A stretch of DNA of 48,826 nucleotides from Rhizobium hidalgonense (GTDB lineage: Bacteria > Pseudomonadota > Alphaproteobacteria > Rhizobiales > Rhizobiaceae), in NCBI RefSeq assembly GCF_002914525.1, contig NZ_LODW01000067.1:1-48826 (forward strand), in the 5' to 3' direction. This document shows, piece by piece, positions 34,445 to 43,721 of the stretch (position 1 is the first letter of the stretch; each line of letters starts with the position of its first letter). The position numbers and the translations under genes are program-made. A model generated the notes under the pieces. It was not told where the DNA came from. It saw only the letters and a program-made list of their open reading frames with translations, and made no database searches.

Positions 34445-36212
34445 CTTCATCCATCCGGCTCTGCTCTTTATTCTTGGCGCCCTGCCGATCCCGTTCCTCA
34501 GCGGATCGGTCCGCAAGGCCTATCTGCTTCTGATCCCTGCACTGGCGATCCTTGCCGTGCTTGCGATGGAGCCGGGCAGCTATGGCGAAGCGCGGTTCAT
34601 CGGGCAGGAGATCCTGATCGCAAAGGTGGACAAGCTCAGCATCGTCTTCGCCACCGTTTTCACCATCATGGCGCTGATCGGCATGGTCTACGCGCTGCAC
34701 CTGACGGATGCCGGCCAGCATGTGGCGGCATTCGTCTATGTCGGCAGCGCGCTTGGCGTCGTATTTGCCGGTGACTACCTGACCCTCTACCTGTTCTGGG
34801 AGGGCATGGCATTTGCTTCCGCCTATCTGGTCTTCGCGCAGCGTGATGGGCCGGCGATCCGGGCCGGGTTCCGCTATCTCATGGTCCATATCACCGGCGG
34901 CGTCGTCCTGCTCGGCGGCATCATTTCCCACGGGCTTGCCACCGGTTCACTGCTTTTCGGCCCGATCGCGGGGGCCATCACCAATGGGGGACTGGGGGTC
35001 GGCGACTACCTGATCCTCGCCGGCTTCATCCTCAACGCGGCCGTGCCGCCGCTCAATGCCTGGCTGACCGATGCCTATCCGGAGGCGACCGTCACAGGGG
35101 CGGTGTTCATGAGCGCGTTTACCACCAAGACCGCCGTCTATGTGCTGGCGCGGGCGTTTCCGGGGGCCGAGCTCCTGGTCTGGCTCGGCACTATCATGGC
35201 GCTCTACGGCGTCATCTACGCGGTGCTGGAGAACGATTGCCGACGGCTTCTCGCCTATCACATCGTCAGCCAGGTGGGCTATATGATCGCCGGCATCGGC
35301 ATCGGGACCGAGATGGCGGTGAACGGCGCCGCCAGCCACGCCTTCGCGCATATCCTCTACAAGGCGCTGCTGTTCATGGGTGCCGGGGCCGTCATCTACG
35401 TCACCGGCCGACGCAAGCTCACCGAGCTCGGCGGCCTTTACAAGACCATGCCGCTGACCGTGGCGCTTTACATGGTCGGTGCCTTGGCGATCTCGGCCTT
35501 CCCGTTCTTTTCGGGTTTCGTCACCAAATCGATGGTGATAGCGGCCGCAGGAGCGGATCACCGCGCGCTGGTGGTGCTGGCGCTGACGATGGCATCGTCC
35601 GGGACGTTCCTGCACACTGGCCTCAAGCTTCCCTATTACATGTTCTTCGGGACAGACCGGAAACTGGAGGCACGGGAGCCGCCGCGCAACATGCTGATTG
35701 CCATGGGCATGGCGGCGGTGCTCTGCATTGCGATCGGGGTGTTCCCTCAGCCGCTTTATGCGCTTCTGCCCTATCCGGTGGATTTCGAACCCTATACGGG
35801 CCTGCATGTCACGGAGAGCCTCGGGCTGCTGATGTTCACTGCCCTGGGATTCGTGCTGTTCCTCTGGGCGCTCGATCCCGAGAACACGATCAGCCTCGAC
35901 ACCGACTGGTTTTATCGCAAGGGCGCGCGGGCCTTCATGTGGCTCGCCGAAAGGCCGCTGGCGCGCTATGAGCAGGCGGTGAGCAATGTCTCCGAGACCG
36001 CAGCGCTGCCCTTGCTGCACGGCGCGGCGCGGGCAGGACTCCGGCTCGATCTTGCCGGCGTCGATGCCGTTGTGAACGGCATTGCCCACGCGATCCTGCA
36101 CAGCGGCGGGCGACTCAGGCGGCTCCAGACGGGTGTCGTGACCCATTACGTGCTGGCGATGGTCGGCGGTCTGATCGCAGCCGTCGCCGTCTTCGTCGTG
36201 GCGTGGCGGTAG
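34437..36212 (+). CDS. nuoL: NuoL-like antiporter subunit with C-terminal lateral helix
   Basis: 591 aa with about 14-15 membrane helices, then a polar amphipathic stretch of about 90 residues (from about 478), then a last membrane helix (YVLAMVGGLIAAVAVFVV). This end, with WFYRKGARAFMWLAERP, VVNGIA and LRRLQTG, is what NuoL uses to reach along the membrane arm. The core has the pump residues (FWEGMAFASAYLVF, KTAVYVLARAF, LLAYHIVSQVGYMIAG). It could also be called MrpD-like, but the tail favours NuoL. Start at 34437 overlaps the 84-aa gene. Confidence 0.85.
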   Translation: MTDFIHPALLFILGALPIPFLSGSVRKAYLLLIPALAILAVLAMEPGSYGEARFIGQEILIAKVDKLSIVFATVFTIMALIGMVYALHLTDAGQHVAAFVYVGSALGVVFAGDYLTLYLFWEGMAFASAYLVFAQRDGPAIRAGFRYLMVHITGGVVLLGGIISHGLATGSLLFGPIAGAITNGGLGVGDYLILAGFILNAAVPPLNAWLTDAYPEATVTGAVFMSAFTTKTAVYVLARAFPGAELLVWLGTIMALYGVIYAVLENDCRRLLAYHIVSQVGYMIAGIGIGTEMAVNGAASHAFAHILYKALLFMGAGAVIYVTGRRKLTELGGLYKTMPLTVALYMVGALAISAFPFFSGFVTKSMVIAAAGADHRALVVLALTMASSGTFLHTGLKLPYYMFFGTDRKLEAREPPRNMLIAMGMAAVLCIAIGVFPQPLYALLPYPVDFEPYTGLHVTESLGLLMFTALGFVLFLWALDPENTISLDTDWFYRKGARAFMWLAERPLARYEQAVSNVSETAALPLLHGAARAGLRLDLAGVDAVVNGIAHAILHSGGRLRRLQTGVVTHYVLAMVGGLIAAVAVFVVAWR

Positions 36213-36220
36213 GGGGTGCC

Positions 36221-37696
36221 ATGGGCTTCCCGCTCCTCAGCTTCATCATATTCACCCCCGTCGCCGGGGCCGCGGTTCTGATGTTCCTGCGCGGTGACGA
36301 TGCGGCGCGGTGGACTGCGCTCTCTTTCACCGTCCTCGACCTGGCTCTCTGCATCGCCATGCTGGTCGGCTTCGACACCACGACCCATGCCATGCAGTTG
36401 ACCGAGATGCGCCCGTGGGTGCCCGCGCTCGGGATCAATTATGCGCTCGGCATCGACGGAATCAGCGCGCTCTTCGTGTTCCTGACCGCACTGTTGGGGT
36501 CGATCTGCGTGCTCGCCTCCTGGGTCGCGATCGACCGCAAGGTGAAGGAATTCATGATCTGCCTGCTCTCCATGCAGGCGCTGATGCTCGGGGTCTTCTG
36601 CGCGCTGGATCTGTTCCTCTTCTACGTCTTTTGGGAGGCGATGCTGATCCCGATGTACCTCATCATCGGCGTCTGGGGCGGCGAGGGTCGGGTCTATGCG
36701 GCGATCAAGTTTTTCCTCTACACGCTGGCGGGCAGCCTCCTGTTCCTGATCGGTGTCATCGTGCTCTATTTCTACGGTGGCAGGACCTTCGATATCCTCG
36801 CTTTGACAGAGCAGGACTTGCCGTTCCGGATCCAGTCCTGGCTGTTCTTTGCCTTCCTGATCGCTTTTGCGGTCAAGGTGCCGATGGTGCCGGTCCATAC
36901 CTGGCTGCCGGACGCCCATGTGCAGGCGCCGACGGCGGGCAGCATTGTCCTCGCCGGCGTGCTCCTGAAGATGGGCGCCTACGGATTCCTGCGGTTCTCG
37001 CTGCCGATGCTGCCGGGGGCATCGATGTATTTTTCGACGCTGATGCTGGCGCTTTCGGTGCTTGCGATCGTCTATGGCGGGTTGCTCGCGCTGGCGCAGG
37101 ACGATCTGAAGAAACTGGTGGCCTATTCCAGCATCAGCCACATGGGCTTCGTGACACTGGGGATTTTTGCGCTGAACCTCCGCGGGCTCGAGGGCGGTAT
37201 CCTGCAGATGTTCAATCACGGCGTGACCACAGGCGCCCTATTCCTGTTCGTCGGGCTGATTTACGAGCGGACCCATACCCGCAGCATCGCCGACTATGGA
37301 GGTTTGATGAAGGTGGCGCCGGTCTACACCACGTTTCTGGCACTGTTTACCCTGTCGTCGATGGCGCTGCCGGGAACGAATTCGTTCGTCGGCGAGTTGC
37401 TGGTGCTGTCAGGCGGGTTTGCGGCCAACCTGGTCGCCGGCTCGGCCGCCGTTTTGGGCGCATTGCTGGGGGCTGCCTATCTGCTTGGCATGTATGGGAA
37501 AGTCGCGCTCGGCCCAGCCAGCGTCGGCGCCCGGTTGAAGATTCGCGACGTGAACACCCGTGAGATGGCTGCTATCCTGCCGCTGGCCGTCTTCGTGTTC
37601 TGGGTTGGGCTCTATCCAAAACCCTTTCTCAACATCATCGATGCCTCGGTGAAGCATCTGCTGACGCACGTGCAAAGTAGGGGGAGCGGCCCATGA
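36221..37696 (+). CDS. nuoM: NADH-quinone oxidoreductase subunit M
   Basis: 491 aa, about 14 membrane helices. The family signature is clear: LFYVFWEAMLIPMYLIIGVWGG, the lysine and histidine of AFAVKVPMVPVHTWLPDAHVQAPT, and KKLVAYSSISHMGFV. It is one of the three canonical proton pumps of complex I. ATG 36221 follows AGGGGGTG, 9 bp after the nuoL stop, and its stop overlaps nuoN by 4 bp. Confidence 0.95.
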   Translation: MGFPLLSFIIFTPVAGAAVLMFLRGDDAARWTALSFTVLDLALCIAMLVGFDTTTHAMQLTEMRPWVPALGINYALGIDGISALFVFLTALLGSICVLASWVAIDRKVKEFMICLLSMQALMLGVFCALDLFLFYVFWEAMLIPMYLIIGVWGGEGRVYAAIKFFLYTLAGSLLFLIGVIVLYFYGGRTFDILALTEQDLPFRIQSWLFFAFLIAFAVKVPMVPVHTWLPDAHVQAPTAGSIVLAGVLLKMGAYGFLRFSLPMLPGASMYFSTLMLALSVLAIVYGGLLALAQDDLKKLVAYSSISHMGFVTLGIFALNLRGLEGGILQMFNHGVTTGALFLFVGLIYERTHTRSIADYGGLMKVAPVYTTFLALFTLSSMALPGTNSFVGELLVLSGGFAANLVAGSAAVLGALLGAAYLLGMYGKVALGPASVGARLKIRDVNTREMAAILPLAVFVFWVGLYPKPFLNIIDASVKHLLTHVQSRGSGP

Positions 37697-39132
37697 CCGC
37701 CGCCACGCTTTTCCAGTCGGCCCTGGCGAGCCTGCCCGAGATCGTGGTGATCACCGGCGCCTGCATACTGCTGATCCTGGGACAGTTTGTGCGAAAGCGA
37801 CAGGAGCATGTCCTTGTCTGGGCGTCGGTCGCGGTCGTGTTGATTGCCGCCTTGGCGACACTCATGCTGGCGAGCGAAGTGCGGCCGGCCTACACGGGCA
37901 TGTTCATCGCCGATCGCTTCGCGGTCTTCTTCAAGGTCGTTTTCTACTTAGCCACCGTTCTGACATTCCTCCTTTCGCGAAAATATGCCGATATCGAAGG
38001 GATCGGGAGCAGCGAATACTATGTCCTGCTGCTCTTCGCGCTTTCGGGCATGATGATCATGGCCTCGGCGACCGATCTCCTGTCGATCTATGTGGGCATC
38101 GAGCTGATGGTGATTTGCACCTATGTGTTGACCGGCTTCCTGACGCGTGAGCAGCGGTCGAACGAAGCAGCACTGAAATACGTAATCCTTGGCGCGGTCT
38201 CGACCGGGATTTTCCTTTACGGCGTATCGCTGGTCTACGGGCTCACCGGCACAACGCAAATGGACGGGATGGCTGCGGCCGTGACCGGCGATCCGCTCGA
38301 TCCCGGATTGCTGCTTGCGGTGGTCTTCATCGTCGCGGGGTTGGTCTTCAAGGTCGGCGCGGTTCCCTTCCATATGTGGCTGCCAGACGTCTATGAAGGC
38401 GCGCCGACGACGATCACCGCCTTCATGTCGATAGGCCCCAAGGCGGCGGGGTTCGCGGTGATCCTGCGGGTGTTCCTCAACCCTCTGGTCGCAGCCTCGG
38501 ACGTCTGGATCATCCTCGCCGTCATTGCGGTGGTGACGATGGCGCTCGGCAGCTTCGTGGCGCTGGTCCAGGATAATTTCAAGCGCCTCCTGGCCTATTC
38601 CAGCATCGCCCACGCTGGCTTCGCCATTTTCGGCGTGGTCGCTGGCGGTGCCGATGGGATCGCCAGCGTGATGCTCTATCTGCTGATCTACGCTTTCATG
38701 AATCTCGGCATTTTCGGCACCGTCATCATGATGCGGAACGGCGATTTCTCGGGCGAGGTCATCGAAGACTATGCGGGTTTCGCCAAATCACATCCGGGGC
38801 TGGCGCTTCTGATGCTACTCTATCTCTTCTCGCTGGCCGGTATTCCGCCGACGGCCGGGTTCTTCGCCAAGTTTTACGTGCTAGTTGCCCTCGTCGAGCG
38901 TGGTTTCGTCATGCTGGCGGTCATCGCAGTGCTGCTTAGCGCAGTCGCCGCCTATTTCTACATTCGCATCGTCATGGTGATATACATGCGCGAGCCGAAG
39001 AGGGCGTTCGCCCCGGCGCTGACGCCCTTAGTGCGCGCCACGCTGGCCGTCACCGCCGCCGGCACCATCGGGATCGGCCTATTTCCGTCGTGGTTTCTGA
39101 AGCTTGCCCAAGATTCGGTCTTTGGCGGGTGA
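37693..39132 (+). CDS. nuoN: NADH-quinone oxidoreductase subunit N
   Basis: 479 aa, about 14 membrane helices. Signature segments: IYVGIELMVICTYVLTGF, VFKVGAVPFHMWLPDVYEGAPT and KRLLAYSSIAHAGF. NuoN is the pump closest to the quinone module. It ends the J-to-N block. A 129-bp gap follows before nuoA, in which a separate promoter for the A-G block is possible but none is clear. Confidence 0.95.
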   Translation: MTAATLFQSALASLPEIVVITGACILLILGQFVRKRQEHVLVWASVAVVLIAALATLMLASEVRPAYTGMFIADRFAVFFKVVFYLATVLTFLLSRKYADIEGIGSSEYYVLLLFALSGMMIMASATDLLSIYVGIELMVICTYVLTGFLTREQRSNEAALKYVILGAVSTGIFLYGVSLVYGLTGTTQMDGMAAAVTGDPLDPGLLLAVVFIVAGLVFKVGAVPFHMWLPDVYEGAPTTITAFMSIGPKAAGFAVILRVFLNPLVAASDVWIILAVIAVVTMALGSFVALVQDNFKRLLAYSSIAHAGFAIFGVVAGGADGIASVMLYLLIYAFMNLGIFGTVIMMRNGDFSGEVIEDYAGFAKSHPGLALLMLLYLFSLAGIPPTAGFFAKFYVLVALVERGFVMLAVIAVLLSAVAAYFYIRIVMVIYMREPKRAFAPALTPLVRATLAVTAAGTIGIGLFPSWFLKLAQDSVFGG

Positions 39133-39261
39133 GCGATTGGATTTGCAATGATCACACCGACGGAATAGACTTGAAGACGGAGGAAGGATTGCCCAAGTCG
39201 CCCCGTGGCGTGACCGATTCACCGGTTCGCGATGAGGTCAGTGGGCAACCGGTGCAGTGAT

Positions 39262-39627
39262 ATGACTGCAATGGAATTCTTGCCCGTTCTTTTCATGGTC
39301 GCCGGAGTCGTTCTGGTGGTGGGGGTGACGTTGTTCGTTTCCTCGCTGCTGCGCCCATCCAATCCCTATCCCGCCAAGAACATGCCCTATGAATGCGGCA
39401 TGGATGCAGCGGGCGAGGCGGCGGCAGGCCGCTTCAGGGTGCCGTTCTTTATCCTCGCGATCCTGCTGGTCGTTTTCGATGTCGAAGCGATGTTCCTCTT
39501 TCCCTGGGCCGTCGTCCTGAAAGAGATCGGGCTGGTCGGCTACATCGAGATGTTCATATTCATATTGCTGCTTCTCGTGGGCTTCGCCTACGCCTGGTTG
39601 AAAGGAGCGCTGGAATGGGAGGCGTAA
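39262..39627 (+). CDS. nuoA: NADH-quinone oxidoreductase subunit A
   Basis: 121 aa, three membrane helices. The loop YECGMDAAGEAAAGRFRVPFF and VVFDVEAMFLFPWA are diagnostic for NuoA. ATG 39262 is chosen by family length; ATG 39271 (MEFLP) is also possible and neither has a strong ribosome site. The end overlaps the nuoB start by 13 bp. Confidence 0.94.
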   Translation: MTAMEFLPVLFMVAGVVLVVGVTLFVSSLLRPSNPYPAKNMPYECGMDAAGEAAAGRFRVPFFILAILLVVFDVEAMFLFPWAVVLKEIGLVGYIEMFIFILLLLVGFAYAWLKGALEWEA

Positions 39628-40118
39628 ACAACGCGATCCGTGACAGCGTGCTGTTCACTACGGCCGACAGCATCATCAGTTGGAGCCGGAGATCGGCGCT
39701 GTGGCCGGAGACTTTTGGCATTGCCTGCTGCGCCATCGAGATGATCTCGGCCGGTTGCGCCCGCTATGATCTCGACCGGTTCGGCGTGGTCTTCCGCCCT
39801 TCGCCGAGACAATCCGACGTCATGATCATCGCCGGCACCGTGACCCGGAAATTCGCGCCCGTCGTGCGGCGGCTCTATGACCAGATGCCGGAGCCGCGCT
39901 GGGTGATCGCCATGGGCACCTGCGCTATTTCGGGCGGGGTTTACAACACCTATGCCGTAGTGCAGGGATCGGAAACTTTCGTGCCCGTCGATGTACATGT
40001 GCCTGGCTGTCCGCCCCGACCCGAGGCACTGATGCACGGCTTCCTTCTGCTTCAAGAAAAGATTAAGAGGTCCCGGGCGCTGGCCGGCACACCTCTGGAT
40101 CGGGTTATAGCGTCATGA
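39615..40118 (+). CDS. nuoB: NADH-quinone oxidoreductase subunit B
   Basis: 167 aa. NuoB carries the last iron-sulfur cluster (N2) before quinone. The tandem Cys pair GIACCAIE, the Cys in MGTCAISGG and the Cys in PGCPPRPE are the four ligands. The start overlaps nuoA, and the stop overlaps the nuoC start (ATGA). Length is normal. Confidence 0.96.
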   Translation: MGGVNNAIRDSVLFTTADSIISWSRRSALWPETFGIACCAIEMISAGCARYDLDRFGVVFRPSPRQSDVMIIAGTVTRKFAPVVRRLYDQMPEPRWVIAMGTCAISGGVYNTYAVVQGSETFVPVDVHVPGCPPRPEALMHGFLLLQEKIKRSRALAGTPLDRVIAS

Positions 40119-40651
40119 GTGCGGAACCGTCCCTCAATCGCGCTCCGATCATGGAGCGCTTCGCAGAAACAATCGAGGACCTCGGCACTGCGCACGGTAT
40201 CGACGCCTTTGCCGTCCCGCCCGAGAGGATCGTCGAATTCTGCCGGTTCCTGAAAGAGCATCCGGCGCTGCAGTTCAATTTCCTCTCAGACATTTGCGGG
40301 GTCGATCATTATCCCGAAACGCCGCGGTTCGAGGCGGTCTACCATCTCTATTCGCTGCCCAACAGGTGGCGGGTCCGCATCAAGTGCCGGCTTGGCGATC
40401 CTCCCGAAGTGCCTTCGGTCACGCGAGTCTGGCGCACCGCCAACTGGCATGAGCGTGAGGCCTGGGACATGTACGGCATCCGGTTCGAGGGACATCCCGA
40501 TCTGCGCCGGATCTACATGTGGGAAGGCTTCGAGGGCTTCCCACAGCGCAAGGATTTCCCGCTCAGGGGCTATAAGGACAAGTTGAACCCTTTCGGTGCC
40601 GAAGGTCCGCCGCCAACGCAGCCCGACCTTGCCACCAGGGACATTCCGTAA
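40115..40651 (+). CDS. nuoC: NADH-quinone oxidoreductase subunit C
   Basis: 178 aa, the 30-kDa peripheral-arm subunit. Seen: VYHLYSLPNRWRVRIKC, WREREAWD-type WHEREAWDMYGIRFEGHPDL and FPLRGYKDK. It is a separate gene, not fused to nuoD as in E. coli. There is no long C-terminal extension. nuoD follows after 28 bp. Confidence 0.95.
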   Translation: MSAEPSLNRAPIMERFAETIEDLGTAHGIDAFAVPPERIVEFCRFLKEHPALQFNFLSDICGVDHYPETPRFEAVYHLYSLPNRWRVRIKCRLGDPPEVPSVTRVWRTANWHEREAWDMYGIRFEGHPDLRRIYMWEGFEGFPQRKDFPLRGYKDKLNPFGAEGPPPTQPDLATRDIP

Positions 40652-40679
40652 GGGAGGCCGACCACGCCGGACCGTTGAG

Positions 40680-41894
40680 ATGACCGAAGTCACCGAGCTC
40701 AGCAGGCCTGAGGGTGAAGCGCTCAATACCAGGGAAGTGCTTCTTAACCTCGGTCCGCAGCACCCCAGCACACATGGGGTTCTTCGGCTCGTCCTCGAAC
40801 TGGACGGCGAGTTCGTCGAGCGCGTCGATCCGCATATCGGCTACCTCCATCGCGGCACCGAAAAACTGGCGGAGAGCTTCACCTACACCCAGATTTTTCC
40901 GCTCACCGACCGGCTCGACTATCTCTGTCCGCCCTCGAACAACCTCGCCTTCGCGCTGGCGGTGGAGAAACTCCTCGGCATAGAAGCACCGATCCGGGCG
41001 CAATATATCCGCGTGATGATGGCCGAGCTGGCACGGATCTCCGGTCACCTCCTGATCACGGGCGCGCTCCCGATGGATCTCGGCGCCATGACCGCGCTGC
41101 TTTACGTCATGCGCGAGCGCGAAATGATCATGGACCTTCTGGAAATGATCACCGGGGCGCGTATGCACACGTCCTTCTGTCGGGTCGGCGGGGTGCGCGA
41201 GGACCTGCCTGACGGGTTCTTCCCCAAGATCCGGGAGTTTTGCGACATCTTTCCGAACCGGATCCGCGACTATGAGCGACTGCTCGAAGATAACCGGGTG
41301 TTTCTCAATCGCACGAAGGGGATCGGCGTGATCTCCGCCGAGGATGCTGTTGATCTCGGCCTGAGCGGCCCGAACCTGCGTGCTTCCGGTGTCGACTGGG
41401 ACATTCGGCGCGATGAGCCCTACGAGATCTACGACCGGCTCGCGTTCAAGGTCATCACCCGCAACGAGGGCGATTGCTATGCACGCTGGCGATGCCGCGT
41501 CGACGAGATGCGCGAAAGCATAGGGATCATCGAACAATGCATCGACCAGATGCCCGAGGGGCCGTTCCAGATCGACAATCCGACAATCGCCTTCCCGCTC
41601 AACAAGGATCGGGTGCACTGCTCGATGGAGACGCTGATCCAGCATTTCGACCTGTCGGCCTACGGCTTCAAGGTGCCGAAGGGCGAGGTCTATTCGGCGA
41701 TCGAGGCGCCAAAGGGCGAGCTTGGCTTCTACATCATCAGCGACGGGTCGCCAAAACCGTTCCGCATGAAGGTGCGGGCACCCTCGTTCGTCAATCTTCA
41801 GGCCCTCTTCGGGGTCACCAACGCCCGCTATCTGGCGGACATGATCGCCGTGCTCGGCAGCCTCGACCCTGTGATGGCGGAGGTGGACAAGTAG
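40680..41894 (+). CDS. nuoD: NADH-quinone oxidoreductase subunit D
   Basis: 404 aa, the 49-kDa subunit lining the quinone pocket. NLGPQHPSTHGVLRL holds the conserved His near the quinone head; HIGYLHRGTEKLAE and DRLDYLCPPSNN follow, and the tail (RAPSFVNLQAL) matches the family. ATG 40680 gives a normal N-terminus. It is related to the large subunit of NiFe hydrogenases, but the terminal Cys ligands are absent, as in complex I. Confidence 0.96.
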   Translation: MTEVTELSRPEGEALNTREVLLNLGPQHPSTHGVLRLVLELDGEFVERVDPHIGYLHRGTEKLAESFTYTQIFPLTDRLDYLCPPSNNLAFALAVEKLLGIEAPIRAQYIRVMMAELARISGHLLITGALPMDLGAMTALLYVMREREMIMDLLEMITGARMHTSFCRVGGVREDLPDGFFPKIREFCDIFPNRIRDYERLLEDNRVFLNRTKGIGVISAEDAVDLGLSGPNLRASGVDWDIRRDEPYEIYDRLAFKVITRNEGDCYARWRCRVDEMRESIGIIEQCIDQMPEGPFQIDNPTIAFPLNKDRVHCSMETLIQHFDLSAYGFKVPKGEVYSAIEAPKGELGFYIISDGSPKPFRMKVRAPSFVNLQALFGVTNARYLADMIAVLGSLDPVMAEVDK

Positions 41895-41910
41895 CAAGGA
41901 TTTGAATGCG

Positions 41911-42420
41911 ATGACCATGCGCGAAAAGATCGAAGAGGCGGCGGCGCGGTATCCCGACCAGCGCTCTGCGATCATGCCCGCGCTCCTGATCGCGCAGAGG
42001 GAGCATGGCCATCTGCCTGGTCAGGTGCTGCAAGAAGTCGCCGACATTCTCGGAGTCGAACGGATCTGGGTCTACGAGCTGGCGACCTTTTATACGCTCT
42101 ACCATACCGAGCCGGTGGGCATGTTCCACCTGCAACTCTGTGACAATGTTTCCTGCATGCTGTGCGGAGCCGAGGACCTGCTGAAGCATCTGGAAACGGC
42201 GCTGGCGATCAGGAGGGGCGACACCACGCCGGACGGGCTGTTCACGCTTTCCTCCGTCGAGTGCCTCGGTGCCTGCGAGATGGCGCCGGTGATGCAGGTC
42301 GGCGACGATTACCATGGCGCCCTTGATGTCGCGCGGATAGATGCACTTTTGGACAACCTACGGGCTATGACGGAACGGGGCGCGAGCATCGAGCCCTCTG
42401 CGCGACCACGGGGAGAGTAG
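41911..42420 (+). CDS. nuoE: NADH-quinone oxidoreductase subunit E
   Basis: 169 aa, the 24-kDa thioredoxin-like subunit with the [2Fe-2S] cluster N1a. The ligands are in LCDNVSCMLCG and ECLGACEMAP. It lacks the C-terminal extension found in many standard alphaproteobacterial NuoE proteins. ATG 41911 has AAGGA 10 bases upstream; ATG 41917 and TTG 41902 are alternatives. The next gene starts 2 bp after its stop. Confidence 0.94.
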   Translation: MTMREKIEEAAARYPDQRSAIMPALLIAQREHGHLPGQVLQEVADILGVERIWVYELATFYTLYHTEPVGMFHLQLCDNVSCMLCGAEDLLKHLETALAIRRGDTTPDGLFTLSSVECLGACEMAPVMQVGDDYHGALDVARIDALLDNLRAMTERGASIEPSARPRGE

Positions 42421-42422
42421 CG

Positions 42423-43688
42423 ATGTTCGAGCCGGTTCTCCTCAAGAATCTCGCCGTGCCGGACAGTTACCTGCTCTCGACCTACGAGGCTGGCGGCGGC
42501 TACCAGGCACTGGCGAAGGCGCTGCGCGAATACACGCCTGACGAGGTTATCGACCTCGTCAAACAGTCTAACCTGCGCGGTCGCGGCGGTGCCGGATTCC
42601 CGACGGGCATGAAATGGAGTTTCGTGCCGAAGCAGGTCGACAAGCCGAAATATCTTTGCTGCAACGCCGATGAGGGCGAGCCAGGCACCTTCAAGGACCG
42701 GATCATCATGGAGCGCGATCCGCATCAACTGATCGAGGGGCTGGCGGTAAGCGCCTATGCGATTGGGGCCAAAACCGCCTATGTCTACATCCGCGGAGAA
42801 TATGTGACGGCGATCCGTCGCCTGGAGCAGGCGATCGCCGAGGCACACGAAAAGGGTTATCTGGGAACGGGCATTCTGGGCTCGAATTTCGATTTCGCCA
42901 TCCACATCCACTGCGGCGCCGGCGCCTATATCTGCGGCGAGGAGACTGCGATGCTCGAGTCGCTCGAGGGCAAGCGGGCGCAGCCGCGATTGAAGCCGCC
43001 GTTTCCGGCCGTGGCCGGGCTCTACGCCAGCCCGACTGTGATCAACAATGTCGAGACGCTGGCCTGTGTGCCGCATATCGTGGCGCGGGGCGCGGACTGG
43101 TTCCGGGGCATCGGCCCGGACAAGAGCCCCGGCCCGAAGCTTTACTGCCTCAGCGGGCAGGTGCGCAAACCCGGCCTCTACGAGTTGCCGATGGGCATAC
43201 CACTGCGCGAGCTGGTCGAGGGACATGCCGGCGGGGCCTTGCCGGGACATAAGATCAAGGCGGTGATCCCGGGCGGCGTCTCGGCGCCGGTCATCCCTGA
43301 GCACGGGCTGGAGGTGAGGATGGATTTTGACTCGCTGGCTGCCGCCGGCTCGATGCTCGGTTCGGCTGGCGTTATCGTAATCGACGATAGCACCTGCATG
43401 GTCAAGGTCGCCACCAGGATCATCGAGTTCTTCCACCATGAGTCCTGCGGCAAGTGCACGCCCTGTCGGGAAGGATTGAACTGGGTCGTGAAGGTCCTGC
43501 GCCGGGTTGAAGGCGGGGATGGCGCACCCGGCGATCTGGAGCAGCTGGATATGCTCTGCAAGGGCATTTTCGGCAATACGTTTTGTGCCTTGGGTGACGG
43601 GGCAGCGATGGGACTGCGGGCAGCACTCGCGCATTTCCGAGATGAATTCGTCGCGCATATCGAGGAGCGGAGGTGCCCGTTTCACTGA
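42423..43688 (+). CDS. nuoF: NADH-quinone oxidoreductase subunit F
   Basis: 421 aa, the 51-kDa subunit that oxidises NADH with FMN. The NADH/FMN site is in GRGGAGFPTGMKWSF and CNADEGEPGTFKDR, and the GAYICGEETAMLESLEG motif follows. The [4Fe-4S] cluster N3 ligands are ESCGKCTPCREG plus a later Cys in GNTFCALGDG. Together with nuoE and nuoG it forms the NADH dehydrogenase module. Confidence 0.96.
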   Translation: MFEPVLLKNLAVPDSYLLSTYEAGGGYQALAKALREYTPDEVIDLVKQSNLRGRGGAGFPTGMKWSFVPKQVDKPKYLCCNADEGEPGTFKDRIIMERDPHQLIEGLAVSAYAIGAKTAYVYIRGEYVTAIRRLEQAIAEAHEKGYLGTGILGSNFDFAIHIHCGAGAYICGEETAMLESLEGKRAQPRLKPPFPAVAGLYASPTVINNVETLACVPHIVARGADWFRGIGPDKSPGPKLYCLSGQVRKPGLYELPMGIPLRELVEGHAGGALPGHKIKAVIPGGVSAPVIPEHGLEVRMDFDSLAAAGSMLGSAGVIVIDDSTCMVKVATRIIEFFHHESCGKCTPCREGLNWVVKVLRRVEGGDGAPGDLEQLDMLCKGIFGNTFCALGDGAAMGLRAALAHFRDEFVAHIEERRCPFH

Positions 43689-43721
43689 AGCGACGTGCTG
43701 GATCCGGGTTGTGAGGAGACC